Part shown: positions 49,793-58,138 of the stretch, piece after piece | How the letters are laid out: each line of letters begins with the position of its first letter | How positions within the stretch are numbered: position 1 is the stretch's first letter | Assembly (NCBI GenBank): GCA_965207165.1 | Contig: OZ242265.1 | Coordinates: forward strand, 1,426,001 to 1,490,000 | From: JAAXHV01 sp965207165 | GTDB taxonomy: Bacteria > Pseudomonadota > Gammaproteobacteria > Eutrophobiales > Eutrophobiaceae | DNA length: 64,000 nucleotides | Direction: 5' to 3' | Translations under genes and position numbers: made by a program | Notes under the pieces: model-generated | Database searches by the model: none | Seen by the model: the letters and a program-made list of their open reading frames with translations, nothing else | What the model was told of the DNA's origin: nothing

Positions 49793-52618
49793 ATGACGCC
49801 ACTGACGTTTATCAATAAATGGAGCGCATCCAAGCTAAAGGAGAGTTCGGCATCACAAGAGCATTTTATTGACTTATGCAGGCTGCTTGATCTGCCAACG
49901 CCCGCAGAAGCGGACCCGGACGGAGAGGAATATTGTTTTGAGAAAGGAGCAAAGAAGGATATGGGAGGTGATGGATTTGCCGATGTATGGAAGAGCGGCT
50001 GCTTTGCTTGGGAGTATAAGGGCAAACACGCCAATCTTGATAAAGCCCTTGATTACGTTCGGCGTTATATTCCCGGCCTTGATAACCCGCCGTTGTTAAT
50101 CGTCTCAGACATGGAGACTATCCGCATTCATACATGCTGGACAAATACCGTTAGCGAAATGCATGAGATAGGTCTTCGTGATTTGGAGGATGTTAAATGC
50201 AGGAACAAGCTCAAATGGGCAATGACAGATCCGGACCGCCTGAAGCCAGAATTAACCCGGCAAGCGGTTACAGAACAAGCCGCCAGCAGTTTCGCTCGTA
50301 TTGCTCACTCATTGAGAGAAAAAGGCAATGATTCGCATGATGTGGCGCAGTTTATAAACCGTCTGATATTTTGCATGTTTGCCGAAGATGTTCAGCTGCT
50401 GCCCGATGATTTATTCAGTCGGATGCTTGAACAGTCAAAAAGAAGACCTGATTTGTTTCCCTCTTTTGCCTCAAACCTTTTTGGTGCCATGTCAGAAAAG
50501 GGCGGAATTGTTGGTTTTGACCAGATACATTGGTTCAATGGAGGGCTGTTTAATGATAATAGAACGCTTGTTTTGGACGAAAATGAAATTGAGGTGACTT
50601 ATAAGGCATCCAAACTGGACTGGTCAGTAATAGAGCCGTCTATTCTTGGGACACTGTTTGAGCGGGGACTGGACCCGGGAAAGCGATCCCAACTTGGTGC
50701 ACATTATACTGATAGCGAAACAATAATGCGGATAGTTGAACCGGTTATTATTCGCCCTCTGTTATCAGAGTGGGAAGAAAGAAAAAAGGAAATAGAAAAC
50801 CTGATACGTCGTTCCCATCATAAAAAAGCTGATTCCATCTTGGATGATTTCAGGAAGAAGCTGGAAGACTTTACCGTTCTTGACCCGGCCTGCGGGTCGG
50901 GCAATTTTCTGTATCTTGCATTGCGCGCACTCAAAGACATTGAGCATAAAGTCAATTTCGATGCTCAAGTCATGCGTTTGCTGCCAAAGCTCCCTGTTGT
51001 AGGACCGCAAAATGTTAAAGGGATCGAGATTAACCCTTATGCGGCAGAGCTCGCCAGGCTGACAATCTGGATCGGTGAAATTCAATGGATGATAGAAAAT
51101 GGATACGGTTCGCACAAAGACCCTGTATTGAGGCCCTTAGATGCGATTGAGTGCCGGGACGCTATCATAACCCCTGATGGGAAGGAATCAGAATGGCCTG
51201 AAGCTGATGTTATTATCGGCAACCCACCGTTCTTGGGCGGGAAGCGACTCATCTCGAACCTCGGAGAGGAATACACATCGAACCTTTTTAGCTTGTATGA
51301 GGGCAGGGTTCCCAGCGAGGCTGATCTGGTCTGCTACTGGTTCGTGAAGGCAGGCGAACGGTTGGGTGACGATATCTCAATGCGGGTGGGGCTTGTCGCA
51401 ACGAACTCAATACGAGGAGGGGCGAACCGCAAGGCACTCGGACGAGCAACGGGCGGCAGGGCGATCTTTGATGCGTGGAGCGACGAGCCGTGGGTGATCG
51501 ACGGTGCCGCTGTCCGCGTCTCGCTGGTGTGCTTTTCATCCACAGACAATAATGCCTCGACGGAACGCCGCATTGATGGCGAAACGGTGGACGAGATTTA
51601 CACGGATCTGACAGCCCGTCGGGGCGATGCGGGACTTAACCTGACAAGAGCGAGGCAGATCGCCCCATACGCTGATGTCGCCTTCATGGGCGTCACCAAA
51701 GGTGGCCCGTTCAACGTTCCTGGCAACACAGCCCGCGAGTGGTTGCAACTGCCAACCAACCCAAATGGCCAACCAAACTACGATGTACTCAAGCCATGGA
51801 TGAACGGCATCGCCATTACCAGGCGGTCGGCCGACGAGTGGATCGTCGATTTTGGGTGGGCGATGGCGGAGGGCGAGGCCGCTCTATACGAGGCTCCCTT
51901 CGAGCACATTAGCGATTACGTCCAGCCGATTCGGCAGAAGAACCGGCGCAAGGCCTACCGCCTCAACTGGTGGCGACATATGGAGCCAAGGCAAGGGATG
52001 TGGAGCGCCTTGGAGGGTCTCTCACGGTACATCGTAACGCCAAGAGTAGCCAAGCATCGCCTCTTCGTTTGGCTCAACATCCCTACCTGCCCCGACAGTG
52101 CATTGATCGCCATCGCCCGCGACGACAACACAACGTTTGGTATACTTCACAGCCGATTTCACAAAGCTTGGTCTTTGAGGATGGGAACAAGCCTTGAGGA
52201 CAGACCCAGATACACTCCCACGACATGTTTTGAGACTTTTCCATTTCCCGATGGCTTGTCGCCAGACGTGCCAGCTGATGTATATGCTGGCACCCCTCGC
52301 GCTATTGCTATTGCCAAAGCTGCCAAGAAATTAGATGATCGCCGCAATCTCTGGCTTAATCCGCCTGATCTTGTTGTATGGGAGGATGAACCTGTGCCTG
52401 GATATCCGAACCGCCCAGTCGCCATAAACGAAGACGCAGAAAAACAGTTGAAAAAACGCACTCTAACCAATCTGTATAATGAATATCCACGGTGGTTATC
52501 TGACGCGCATAAGACCATTGATGACGCTGTTGCAAGGGCTTATGGTTGGGATATAGATATTTCAGATGGTGATGCTCTGGCTGAACTCCTGCAACTTAAC
52601 CTGCAAAAGGGTGAGTAA
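49793..52618 (+). CDS. MmeI-like (Type IIL/IIG) restriction-modification enzyme
   Basis: A 941-residue single-chain enzyme. A PD-(D/E)xK nuclease lies near the N-terminus (GFADVWKSGCFAWEYKGKH, D about 62 and E-x-K about 73-75). A helical region leads to the adenine methyltransferase domain with motif I VLDPACGSGNFLYLA near 363 and catalytic NPPFLGGKR near 476 (N-P-P-F motif IV). A long C-terminal region would hold the target recognition domain. Such enzymes modify and cut DNA with one polypeptide. No partner methylase is seen. Codon use is mixed, A+T-rich in the first third and richer in G+C from about 51,200. Confidence 0.82.
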   Translation: MTPLTFINKWSASKLKESSASQEHFIDLCRLLDLPTPAEADPDGEEYCFEKGAKKDMGGDGFADVWKSGCFAWEYKGKHANLDKALDYVRRYIPGLDNPPLLIVSDMETIRIHTCWTNTVSEMHEIGLRDLEDVKCRNKLKWAMTDPDRLKPELTRQAVTEQAASSFARIAHSLREKGNDSHDVAQFINRLIFCMFAEDVQLLPDDLFSRMLEQSKRRPDLFPSFASNLFGAMSEKGGIVGFDQIHWFNGGLFNDNRTLVLDENEIEVTYKASKLDWSVIEPSILGTLFERGLDPGKRSQLGAHYTDSETIMRIVEPVIIRPLLSEWEERKKEIENLIRRSHHKKADSILDDFRKKLEDFTVLDPACGSGNFLYLALRALKDIEHKVNFDAQVMRLLPKLPVVGPQNVKGIEINPYAAELARLTIWIGEIQWMIENGYGSHKDPVLRPLDAIECRDAIITPDGKESEWPEADVIIGNPPFLGGKRLISNLGEEYTSNLFSLYEGRVPSEADLVCYWFVKAGERLGDDISMRVGLVATNSIRGGANRKALGRATGGRAIFDAWSDEPWVIDGAAVRVSLVCFSSTDNNASTERRIDGETVDEIYTDLTARRGDAGLNLTRARQIAPYADVAFMGVTKGGPFNVPGNTAREWLQLPTNPNGQPNYDVLKPWMNGIAITRRSADEWIVDFGWAMAEGEAALYEAPFEHISDYVQPIRQKNRRKAYRLNWWRHMEPRQGMWSALEGLSRYIVTPRVAKHRLFVWLNIPTCPDSALIAIARDDNTTFGILHSRFHKAWSLRMGTSLEDRPRYTPTTCFETFPFPDGLSPDVPADVYAGTPRAIAIAKAAKKLDDRRNLWLNPPDLVVWEDEPVPGYPNRPVAINEDAEKQLKKRTLTNLYNEYPRWLSDAHKTIDDAVARAYGWDIDISDGDALAELLQLNLQKGE

Positions 52619-52750
52619 GGGTTTATGGGGTTTGTGGAGGGCTGAATCAGATTAGGTTGTGCCAATTGTACCCCGTCAGCCCCAGTTGGACAGATTAGCC
52701 TGATTACTTAAGAGACGGTTTTAGCTCATCGTTAACTCCCGGAGGAGAGA

Positions 52751-52984
52751 ATGATGAAGCAAAAACCTGATGTTGAAAAGACGGTGCGCGATATTCGCCG
52801 ACATACCCGCAAAAAATACGCTGCCGAAGAGAAAATCCGTATTGTCCTGGAAGTCCTGCGCGGCGAAGACAGTATTGCCGAGCTGTGTCGCCGTACACTG
52901 GGTTGGTATAGATACTCATTAGAGAAGATTTCAATGAATGGGGTATACATTGAGATTGAGCGACGCACAACAATGCCGGAATAG
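52751..52984 (+). pseudogene. Truncated IS3-family transposase OrfA
   Basis: The frame reads MKQKPDVEKTVRDIRRHTRK, KYAAEEKIRIVLEVLRGEDS, IAELCRR, the start of an IS3-type OrfA (with ribosome-binding GGAGGAGAGA before it). It then departs after about 48 residues into unrelated sequence. OrfB is absent. It is a different IS3 type from the fragment at 48 kb. Confidence 0.7.
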
Positions 52985-53133
52985 CGGTTCTCAGCTACTA
53001 TCCGATATGGGTAGTTGCGTATATTGTCATTATACAAAATATCAACATGGCACTGGGAAGTTGACTTTGACTTGACTGAGCGGAGAGGGGAATAATAGAA
53101 CGACCAGCTATAGTAGCTGGAGGAGATTACATT

Positions 53134-54426
53134 ATGCCTGATCCGCTTTTCCGTTCCTTGAGTTCTATTAAAATTGCGGAGTTAATTCGCTCCGCACAGC
53201 GCTCGGTATGTTTCGCCGCACCCGGTATTCTTCAACAACCTGCTAAGGCAATGGCAGAAGTTGCTGCCCGGATTGGTCCGGAACTCGTTACTGTCTGCCT
53301 CGATTTCGATGAAAAAGTAATGCGAATGGGCTTTGGCGAAATGGAGGCTGTAAACACTTTGCGGGACGCCAATATCGAAGTGCGTACTGTTCATGGTATG
53401 CGGACGGGCCTCGTAATCGTCGACGGTGAAGGTCACATCTTTACTCCAACCGCTCTTTACCTGGAGGCCGAGGACCGACCAACGGATGCACCCAACGCGA
53501 TGCGGCTCTCACGGGAACAAGCCAAAGAGGCCCTTGCAAGACTGTCTCCCGTCGCCAAGGCTATTGCTATAGCGCACGCGGATACGGAAGAAGAACGGGA
53601 GCGGATTCGCGGGCAGGCCGTGGAGGTGCCTTCCGAGCCGGTGGCGGACCAAGAGGTCAAGGAAGTTGAAAGACGATTAACCGAAATCCCACCTGTTCAG
53701 TTCGACATTGAGCGTCAGGTGCGCGTCTATAGCTCGTACCTGCAATATGTGGAATTAGAGCTGAGGGGGGCAGCTTTACAACGCCGTCGACTGACTATCC
53801 CTCCAGATGTTCTAAATCTTGGCGATAGTGAAGAATTACGGGGCAGATTGCGAACGACGTTTGAAGTCATTGAAAAAAATAGCATGATTTCATGGTCATG
53901 GAGACAGAGGAACGATAAGCTTAATAATATTCGGGACAACTTGACCAGAAAACTCCCTGACGACGCCAGCCGTATTGTGCTCAAATCTGAGAAGCCGCAA
54001 CTGGATAAGGAACTGGAAGAATTCAAAAAGGAGCTGGAACAACACCGGGAACTGGTAAGGGAAAAACTGCGTGAAACAATAGAAAACGCTCGGATACAAA
54101 TCGTAAAGTATTATCTCCCGATATTGTTGAAATCACCTCCGGTTGACTTGGGTTATCAAATCAGTTTTGACAGGCCCGTTGACGAAGAAGCGCGTGAGCG
54201 GCTTGCGGGAGAGTGGCTTGATGGGAAACTCAAGAAGCTGTTCGACAAGGCGTTCGACAGATTGAAGTCTGATGTAGAGGAAATGCAGGTTATTGTCCGA
54301 TATAAGGATGTTACGTACGAGACGCTGAAACAAGCGGATTTCTTACATTCAGTGAAACAAGCGTTTTCACATGTCGAATGGGACCGAGCCCATGAGGAAT
54401 ATCGGGCGGCTGGTGAGAAAATGTGA
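53134..54426 (+). CDS. Protein with degenerate phospholipase-D-like domain and helical C-terminus
   Basis: A 430-residue protein. Residues 1-110 resemble a PLD-like nucleotidyl/phospholipase domain (IKIAELIRSAQRSVCFAAPG, INTLRDANIEVRTV-like order, MRTGLVIVDGEGHIFTPTALYLE), but the H-x-K-x4-D motif is absent: where HxK is expected the text reads MRTG. The rest is helical and charged, with a probable coiled coil at about 270-330 (EKPQLDKELEEFKKELEQHR). A good ribosome-binding site (TGGAGGAG) precedes the ATG. It lies in the cargo of a mobilizable element next to a restriction-modification gene; a defence role is a guess. I do not recognise the family. Confidence 0.6.
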   Translation: MPDPLFRSLSSIKIAELIRSAQRSVCFAAPGILQQPAKAMAEVAARIGPELVTVCLDFDEKVMRMGFGEMEAVNTLRDANIEVRTVHGMRTGLVIVDGEGHIFTPTALYLEAEDRPTDAPNAMRLSREQAKEALARLSPVAKAIAIAHADTEEERERIRGQAVEVPSEPVADQEVKEVERRLTEIPPVQFDIERQVRVYSSYLQYVELELRGAALQRRRLTIPPDVLNLGDSEELRGRLRTTFEVIEKNSMISWSWRQRNDKLNNIRDNLTRKLPDDASRIVLKSEKPQLDKELEEFKKELEQHRELVREKLRETIENARIQIVKYYLPILLKSPPVDLGYQISFDRPVDEEARERLAGEWLDGKLKKLFDKAFDRLKSDVEEMQVIVRYKDVTYETLKQADFLHSVKQAFSHVEWDRAHEEYRAAGEKM

Positions 54427-54767
54427 ACTTCTAGAGATTAGTCTGGTGAAGTAAACGTCCCGGATTCAATTAACTCGTCAATAAATAAATCATTGACTTG
54501 CTTTTATCTGCTCCTTCGGGCTCATCGTATTGAGTAGTTCAGCAGTTTTCCTGACCACTGACTCCCTCGCCGTTAAGGAATTTCCCAGTAAGGAGCGCTG
54601 AACAACGTGGCTGCCAAAGACGCAGAGGGTTACTGCGCTGCCGGCTGACTGAGTTACCCCGACCGTTGCCGCCACAGACCCCAATCAATCAATTACCGTA
54701 CACCGACACAACAACCCGGGTCACAGACAGGGCGCGCCCTGGCTGCCTACAAACGGCAACTGTTTGA
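54427..54767. other. 341-bp spacer with no clear gene
   Basis: It contains one weak minus-strand open frame (54490-54684, 64 codons, ending MSPKEQIKASQ) without a recognisable domain or strong ribosome-binding site. I do not treat it as a gene. No repeat stands out. Confidence 0.4.
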
Positions 54768-56408
54768 TTACTTTTCCAGGCCCCAGGCGCGTCTGTGTCG
54801 TTTCTCATCTTCCTCATTCCAGAGATTGAATGTGACGCCACCGCCAGGGTCCGAACCGGTATTATTTTTTGATACCGCTCGTCGTAAGGGTCCGTCCACG
54901 TCTCCAGGCCGGGAGTGCTTGGGCGACGTAACCATTTTTACTAGTCCGTAAAGTGCTCTTGTAACTTTTGCAACATCGGCGATAGTTTTTGCTCTGCCTC
55001 TGAATACGTCGTTAAATCGCCTTGCAATGTCTGCATGTGTTTCGTCAAGGCGTCCAAGCGTCTGTTGGTTGTCTCTAATCGCCCGGACAAGGCGTTCATG
55101 CCATCCTCCAGCTTTGTCACTTCGGCCAGGAGCTTCTCTTCGAGTTCGGTCATCAGTCAGTCCTCCTTTGTCACGTCTTCGTAGACGCCGAGCATCACGA
55201 ATCGGTAACCGGCGCCGTTTACCCGGAGTTCGGGCCGGGGTGAGCCCTTGGGCAGCACCAGGTAGCGCTGGCCCGTGTCGCTGGCTACTCTTGGTACGAT
55301 TCCCCAGGGTTGCATGGTCTTCAGGCTTTCCCTGTTCCTGTGTATCTCTATTAACTGTGCGGTGATTTCCGTATCCAGGTGTGCCGCTATTAATTTTCCG
55401 CCTAGCCACATGCCCGGCACGATGATGAGCGCTAGGACGACTGTTGCGCTCAGCGGGTATATCCACCACCTGAACATCAGATTCCTTCTCAGCAAGCGGC
55501 TGATGCTCGCCGTATTTTCCTCGATTGAAGTCTGCACGTCGCCGTATAGCTGCGTGATATCGCTCTTCAGCGGCTGCACGGTCTGCCGGGTGTGTGTCAG
55601 GAGTGATTCCGCCTCCTCGTCCTGCTGCCGCTTCAGTTTGTCGGTAAAGCTCTCCGTTGAATTGCTCATCGTAGATGTCCCCTCTCAGCCGGGTGGCTTT
55701 ACCGGCCCCCGGCAGTTTCACGCTGATGTAATTCCTGCCGGCGCGGGTGAGCGTGACACCCTCGAGGCTTTCCAGCGCCGCTTTGATATCGGCGCGGTGG
55801 TTGATATGGCCCATGCGGATATGGTCAATCAGATAACCGGTCAATGATTCAATATCCAGTATCTTGGGCGGTTCGCCGGATTTGACCGCGTCCGCCCTGA
55901 TTTTTTTCTCATGGGATGCAAGATGCACCTTGCTTGCCCTGGCCGGGTCGTCCGGCCTGGCCCAGCCGTGTCGGATGTTGAACATGTCGCGTAACGGGTC
56001 AAAGTCGCGTTGCCAGCCCGGGGGTGCGATGTTCAGAGACTTCCCGGTCTGCAGGTCTACCCGGGCGGCCATGATATGAACGTGGACACCGCCGGATGCT
56101 TCATCATGCCGGACCGCGGACCAGGCAGTGCGCTCCGGGTCCATCCCGGCCCAGGCTAGGCGTTCAAAGTGGTCCAGCACCTCGTCAATCTGTTTGGGAG
56201 AGGGACTGTCCTCCGGCGCCCAGGCAATCACGCCGGCCGTGAGGCGGTGTTTGAACGCCAGGGAGTCGGTAATCTGTCCCACGCGGAACGGATCCCCGCG
56301 CAGCACTTCAACCCTGTCACGCGGCCGGCCCTTGTGGTCTTTGTTATCCTCAAGGTAGTCGGCCGCAGCAGCGCCCACCCGGCCGGGCCTGTGAAACTTA
56401 ATCATCAT
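54768..56408 (-). CDS. Relaxase (MobA-like, MOB-P type) of the mobilization module
   Basis: A 546-residue DNA nickase that would cut at oriT and lead the strand into a recipient. The N-terminal domain has MIKFHRPGRVGAAAADYL, and the metal-binding motif RHDEASGGVHVHIMAARVD near 105-123 (H...H-x-H), followed by PPGWQRDFDPLRDMFN. The C-terminal half is basic and low in complexity (KRRRLPIRDARRLRRRDKGG), probably DNA binding. Two other mob-type genes lie wholly inside its 3' half in another frame, as in ColE1. The ATG pair at 56408/56405 overlaps the mobC-like stop. Confidence 0.82.
   Translation of the reverse strand: MMIKFHRPGRVGAAAADYLEDNKDHKGRPRDRVEVLRGDPFRVGQITDSLAFKHRLTAGVIAWAPEDSPSPKQIDEVLDHFERLAWAGMDPERTAWSAVRHDEASGGVHVHIMAARVDLQTGKSLNIAPPGWQRDFDPLRDMFNIRHGWARPDDPARASKVHLASHEKKIRADAVKSGEPPKILDIESLTGYLIDHIRMGHINHRADIKAALESLEGVTLTRAGRNYISVKLPGAGKATRLRGDIYDEQFNGELYRQTEAAAGRGGGITPDTHPADRAAAEERYHAAIRRRADFNRGKYGEHQPLAEKESDVQVVDIPAERNSRPSAHHRAGHVARRKINSGTPGYGNHRTVNRDTQEQGKPEDHATLGNRTKSSQRHGPALPGAAQGLTPARTPGKRRRLPIRDARRLRRRDKGGLTDDRTRREAPGRSDKAGGWHERLVRAIRDNQQTLGRLDETHADIARRFNDVFRGRAKTIADVAKVTRALYGLVKMVTSPKHSRPGDVDGPLRRAVSKNNTGSDPGGGVTFNLWNEEDEKRHRRAWGLEK
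54941..55153 (-). CDS. MbeD-like coiled-coil mobilization protein nested in the relaxase gene
   Basis: A 70-residue protein in another frame than the relaxase. MTELEEKLLAEVTKLEDGMN is close to the N-terminus of ColE1-group MbeD (M-T-E-L-E-x-x-L-L). The rest is an uninterrupted heptad pattern (LETTNRRLDALTKHMQTLQG). It starts 3 bases after the stop of the nested gene upstream, which supports real translation. MbeD is an entry-exclusion or mobilization factor in ColE1, by comparison only. Confidence 0.65.
   Translation of the reverse strand: MTELEEKLLAEVTKLEDGMNALSGRLETTNRRLDALTKHMQTLQGDLTTYSEAEQKLSPMLQKLQEHFTD
55157..55669 (-). CDS. MbeB-like membrane mobilization protein nested in the relaxase gene
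   Basis: A 170-residue protein, in the same alternative frame as the nested mbeD-like gene. The N-terminus (MSNSTESFTDKLKRQQDEEA, THTRQTVQPLKSDITQLYGD) is coiled-coil and resembles MbeB/MobB. A membrane helix follows (WWIYPLSATVVLALIIVPGMWLGG, about residues 68-91), then a periplasmic or cytoplasmic beta-rich region ending RYLVLPKGSPRPELRVNGAG. The start is inside the relaxase gene, well after its catalytic part. MbeB stabilises the relaxosome at the membrane in ColE1. Confidence 0.65.
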   Translation of the reverse strand: MSNSTESFTDKLKRQQDEEAESLLTHTRQTVQPLKSDITQLYGDVQTSIEENTASISRLLRRNLMFRWWIYPLSATVVLALIIVPGMWLGGKLIAAHLDTEITAQLIEIHRNRESLKTMQPWGIVPRVASDTGQRYLVLPKGSPRPELRVNGAGYRFVMLGVYEDVTKED

Positions 56409-56754
56409 GATTGAGCACCTCGTCAAGGCGACGGTCGATATCAACCAGGCGCGCAATCACTGACCGCACATTACGGTTGTCCAGCTCGTTGCGGTTGGCG
56501 GCACGCGCAATCTGGTTGAGATTGTTGCCGCACCGGCCCACTGCGGCCTGCAGCTTGGGATCAACGGGCGGGGGCGTACGGCGGCGCACGACCGGCAATG
56601 CTGTGTGGTTGCCCTGCAGCATGCTGCGCGCCCATTCGCCGATGGTCAGATCGGACGCCTTCGCCAGCGTAGACCACGTTGCATACGTGGCGCTGTCGAT
56701 GCGGACGGAGACGACCTTGTCCAGCGCAATACGTGATTTCCGGGGACGCGCCAT
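56398..56754 (-). CDS. MobC-like relaxosome accessory protein
   Basis: A 118-residue protein. The first 45 residues form a ribbon-helix-helix domain (KVVSVRIDSATYATWSTLAK, DLTIGEWARSML). The C-terminal half, VGRCGNNLNQIARAANRNEL, carries the N-L-N-Q-I-A-R-x-x-N signature of MobC/MbeC proteins that bind oriT and open the DNA for the relaxase. Its stop overlaps the relaxase start. It lies first in the module, directly downstream of the putative oriT. Confidence 0.85.
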   Translation of the reverse strand: MARPRKSRIALDKVVSVRIDSATYATWSTLAKASDLTIGEWARSMLQGNHTALPVVRRRTPPPVDPKLQAAVGRCGNNLNQIARAANRNELDNRNVRSVIARLVDIDRRLDEVLNHDD

Positions 56755-56759
56755 GGATG

Positions 56760-56885
56760 GAGTTCAGCGTGTATACCCTGTCGTGTGTCCGCTGTTAAGC
56801 GGGGGGTTCAAGGGGGGCTCGCCCCCCCTTGCGAGACTCCTGTTACAAAACGCAGTTTTGTATACAGGAGTAGTCTCGCCCCTGT
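56760..56885. other. Putative oriT region with long imperfect hairpin
   Basis: Upstream of mobC, 56832-56880 folds into a long imperfect hairpin: GCGAGACTCCTGT pairs with ACAGGAGTAGTCTCGC apart from a bulge, around an inner ACAAAAC-GCA-GTTTTGT hairpin. Next to it is AAGGGGGG-CTCG-CCCCCCCTT (about 56813) and CCGCTGTTAAGCGG (about 56789). Inverted repeats directly before a mob operon are typical of oriT. The nick site cannot be placed by eye. Confidence 0.5.
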
Positions 56886-56982
56886 GTGAATAACAGTAAT
56901 CGACTGTGAACGTGTTGTTCCCTGACAGCATAATCCGGTGGTCTATCGAAAGACTCATTCCAACGCGAATCCAGTCATTCGA

Positions 56983-57402
56983 TTAGCCGTACTTATCCAT
57001 AGTTGTCCACCCGGCCAGGCGGTTCACCAGATCCCGCATAAGCACGGACCGGCTGGCGCGTTTGGCCGGGTGTGCCGCATACCAGTCGGCCAGATCGATA
57101 ATCAGTGCCCTGAGATCCACTCCGTCGTAATACGGTCCGATATCGGCAATGAGCGCCTCGTTAAAGACAAACACACCACCATCCAGGCACTCGATGATTG
57201 CTATCGTTTCGTTGCCTGACGGAGGAAGTTGTCTCTTCATGACAACCGGTTTTGATGTCGACTGCTGCAGGACGGTGCGGGGAGTGCGGCCCGGCTCGCG
57301 CCGCTTGTCAAACCGTGTTTTGCTTAGCAACCGATAAAGCGCCGCGGCGGTCAGGCTGCACAGTCTCCCGACGTCATCACGGCGAAGCAGCTTGTTTGTC
57401 AT
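56983..57402 (-). CDS. Hypothetical protein with N-terminal helix-turn-helix-like segment
   Basis: A 139-residue protein from ATG 57402, which is preceded by GAGAGGTC; the frame is open to 57459. The N-terminus MTNKLLRRDDVGRLCSLTAAALYRLL looks like an AlpA/MerR-type DNA-binding helix-turn-helix. The C-terminal part (DLRALIIDLADWYAAHPAKR, RDLVNRLAGW) is helical. No family is recognised. Its place between oriT and the toxin operon suggests a regulator of the element. Confidence 0.45.
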   Translation of the reverse strand: MTNKLLRRDDVGRLCSLTAAALYRLLSKTRFDKRREPGRTPRTVLQQSTSKPVVMKRQLPPSGNETIAIIECLDGGVFVFNEALIADIGPYYDGVDLRALIIDLADWYAAHPAKRASRSVLMRDLVNRLAGWTTMDKYG

Positions 57403-57715
57403 GGGGCCGACCTCTCTGCGGGTTGCAGGCATTAACGGATTCCCGGCGAAGCGTGGCACTGTTCCGGAGTGAAGTAAAAAGAACTATCGGTGAGAAAGTT
57501 CCGGTAGAAGGATAGAACAACTCCGCCACCCTGTATTATCGTCCCGGTATGATTACTCCAACAGGGGATCCGGCTCAGGTGCAGGCTGATTGATAAAGCA
57601 TACTATTTGTGTAGCTGAACAAGTCCTGTGTGTTGATGTGACAGTTCAGTATTAAGCGGCCATGTATTGAGATGTCAATCAGTATGACTATCAGACACAG
57701 AGGGATTGGAGGCAG

Positions 57716-58138
57716 TCACAGCCCAATCCGTGATCCGGCATAACCGCGGTCCCAGCGTGGGCGTTTATCGCCGATGTCGGACCAACTGTCGATGTAATGA
57801 ACAACAATATCGCTGTAAGCCCGGGTTTCGTGAATCAGATGCGCAAACCCCCGAATGGACGATCCGCAGCTTTGTCTGAATATCATCAGATCCCGGCCTG
57901 TCATTTTGGCCATCACATCCCGAAGCACAGCGTGGTATTTGGCAGGAACAGGTGTTTCATTATTCATCCAGTTTCGTAATTGCTCAGCTGTCGGGCGATT
58001 CAGTAATCCGGCGGCATATTTGCCAATCATGAAGTTAATCGGCCGGTGATTAAATGGCGCTGTGGACCTGGCCGCCTCAGATGTGAAGCAGCTGAGTGGT
58101 AAGGGCGGATTACGAGGAGGGAAAAAATCGTTACTCAT
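57716..58138 (-). CDS. Hypothetical protein coupled to the AbiEii-type toxin
   Basis: A 140-residue protein with no recognised domain. NRPTAEQLRNWMNNETPVPA may form a helix-turn-helix, and the C-terminus has RDLMIFRQSCGSSIRGFAHL. Its start overlaps the stop of the AbiEii-type gene by 4 bases (58135-58138), so the two are translated together. It could be the antitoxin, but AbiEi antitoxins normally precede AbiEii and are longer, with a winged helix at the N-terminus. Confidence 0.5.
   Translation of the reverse strand: MSNDFFPPRNPPLPLSCFTSEAARSTAPFNHRPINFMIGKYAAGLLNRPTAEQLRNWMNNETPVPAKYHAVLRDVMAKMTGRDLMIFRQSCGSSIRGFAHLIHETRAYSDIVVHYIDSWSDIGDKRPRWDRGYAGSRIGL

Noticed and set aside
54490..54684. 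64-codon minus-strand frame in the spacer before the relaxase
   Set aside because: No domain, no clear ribosome-binding site, and no evidence beyond being open.
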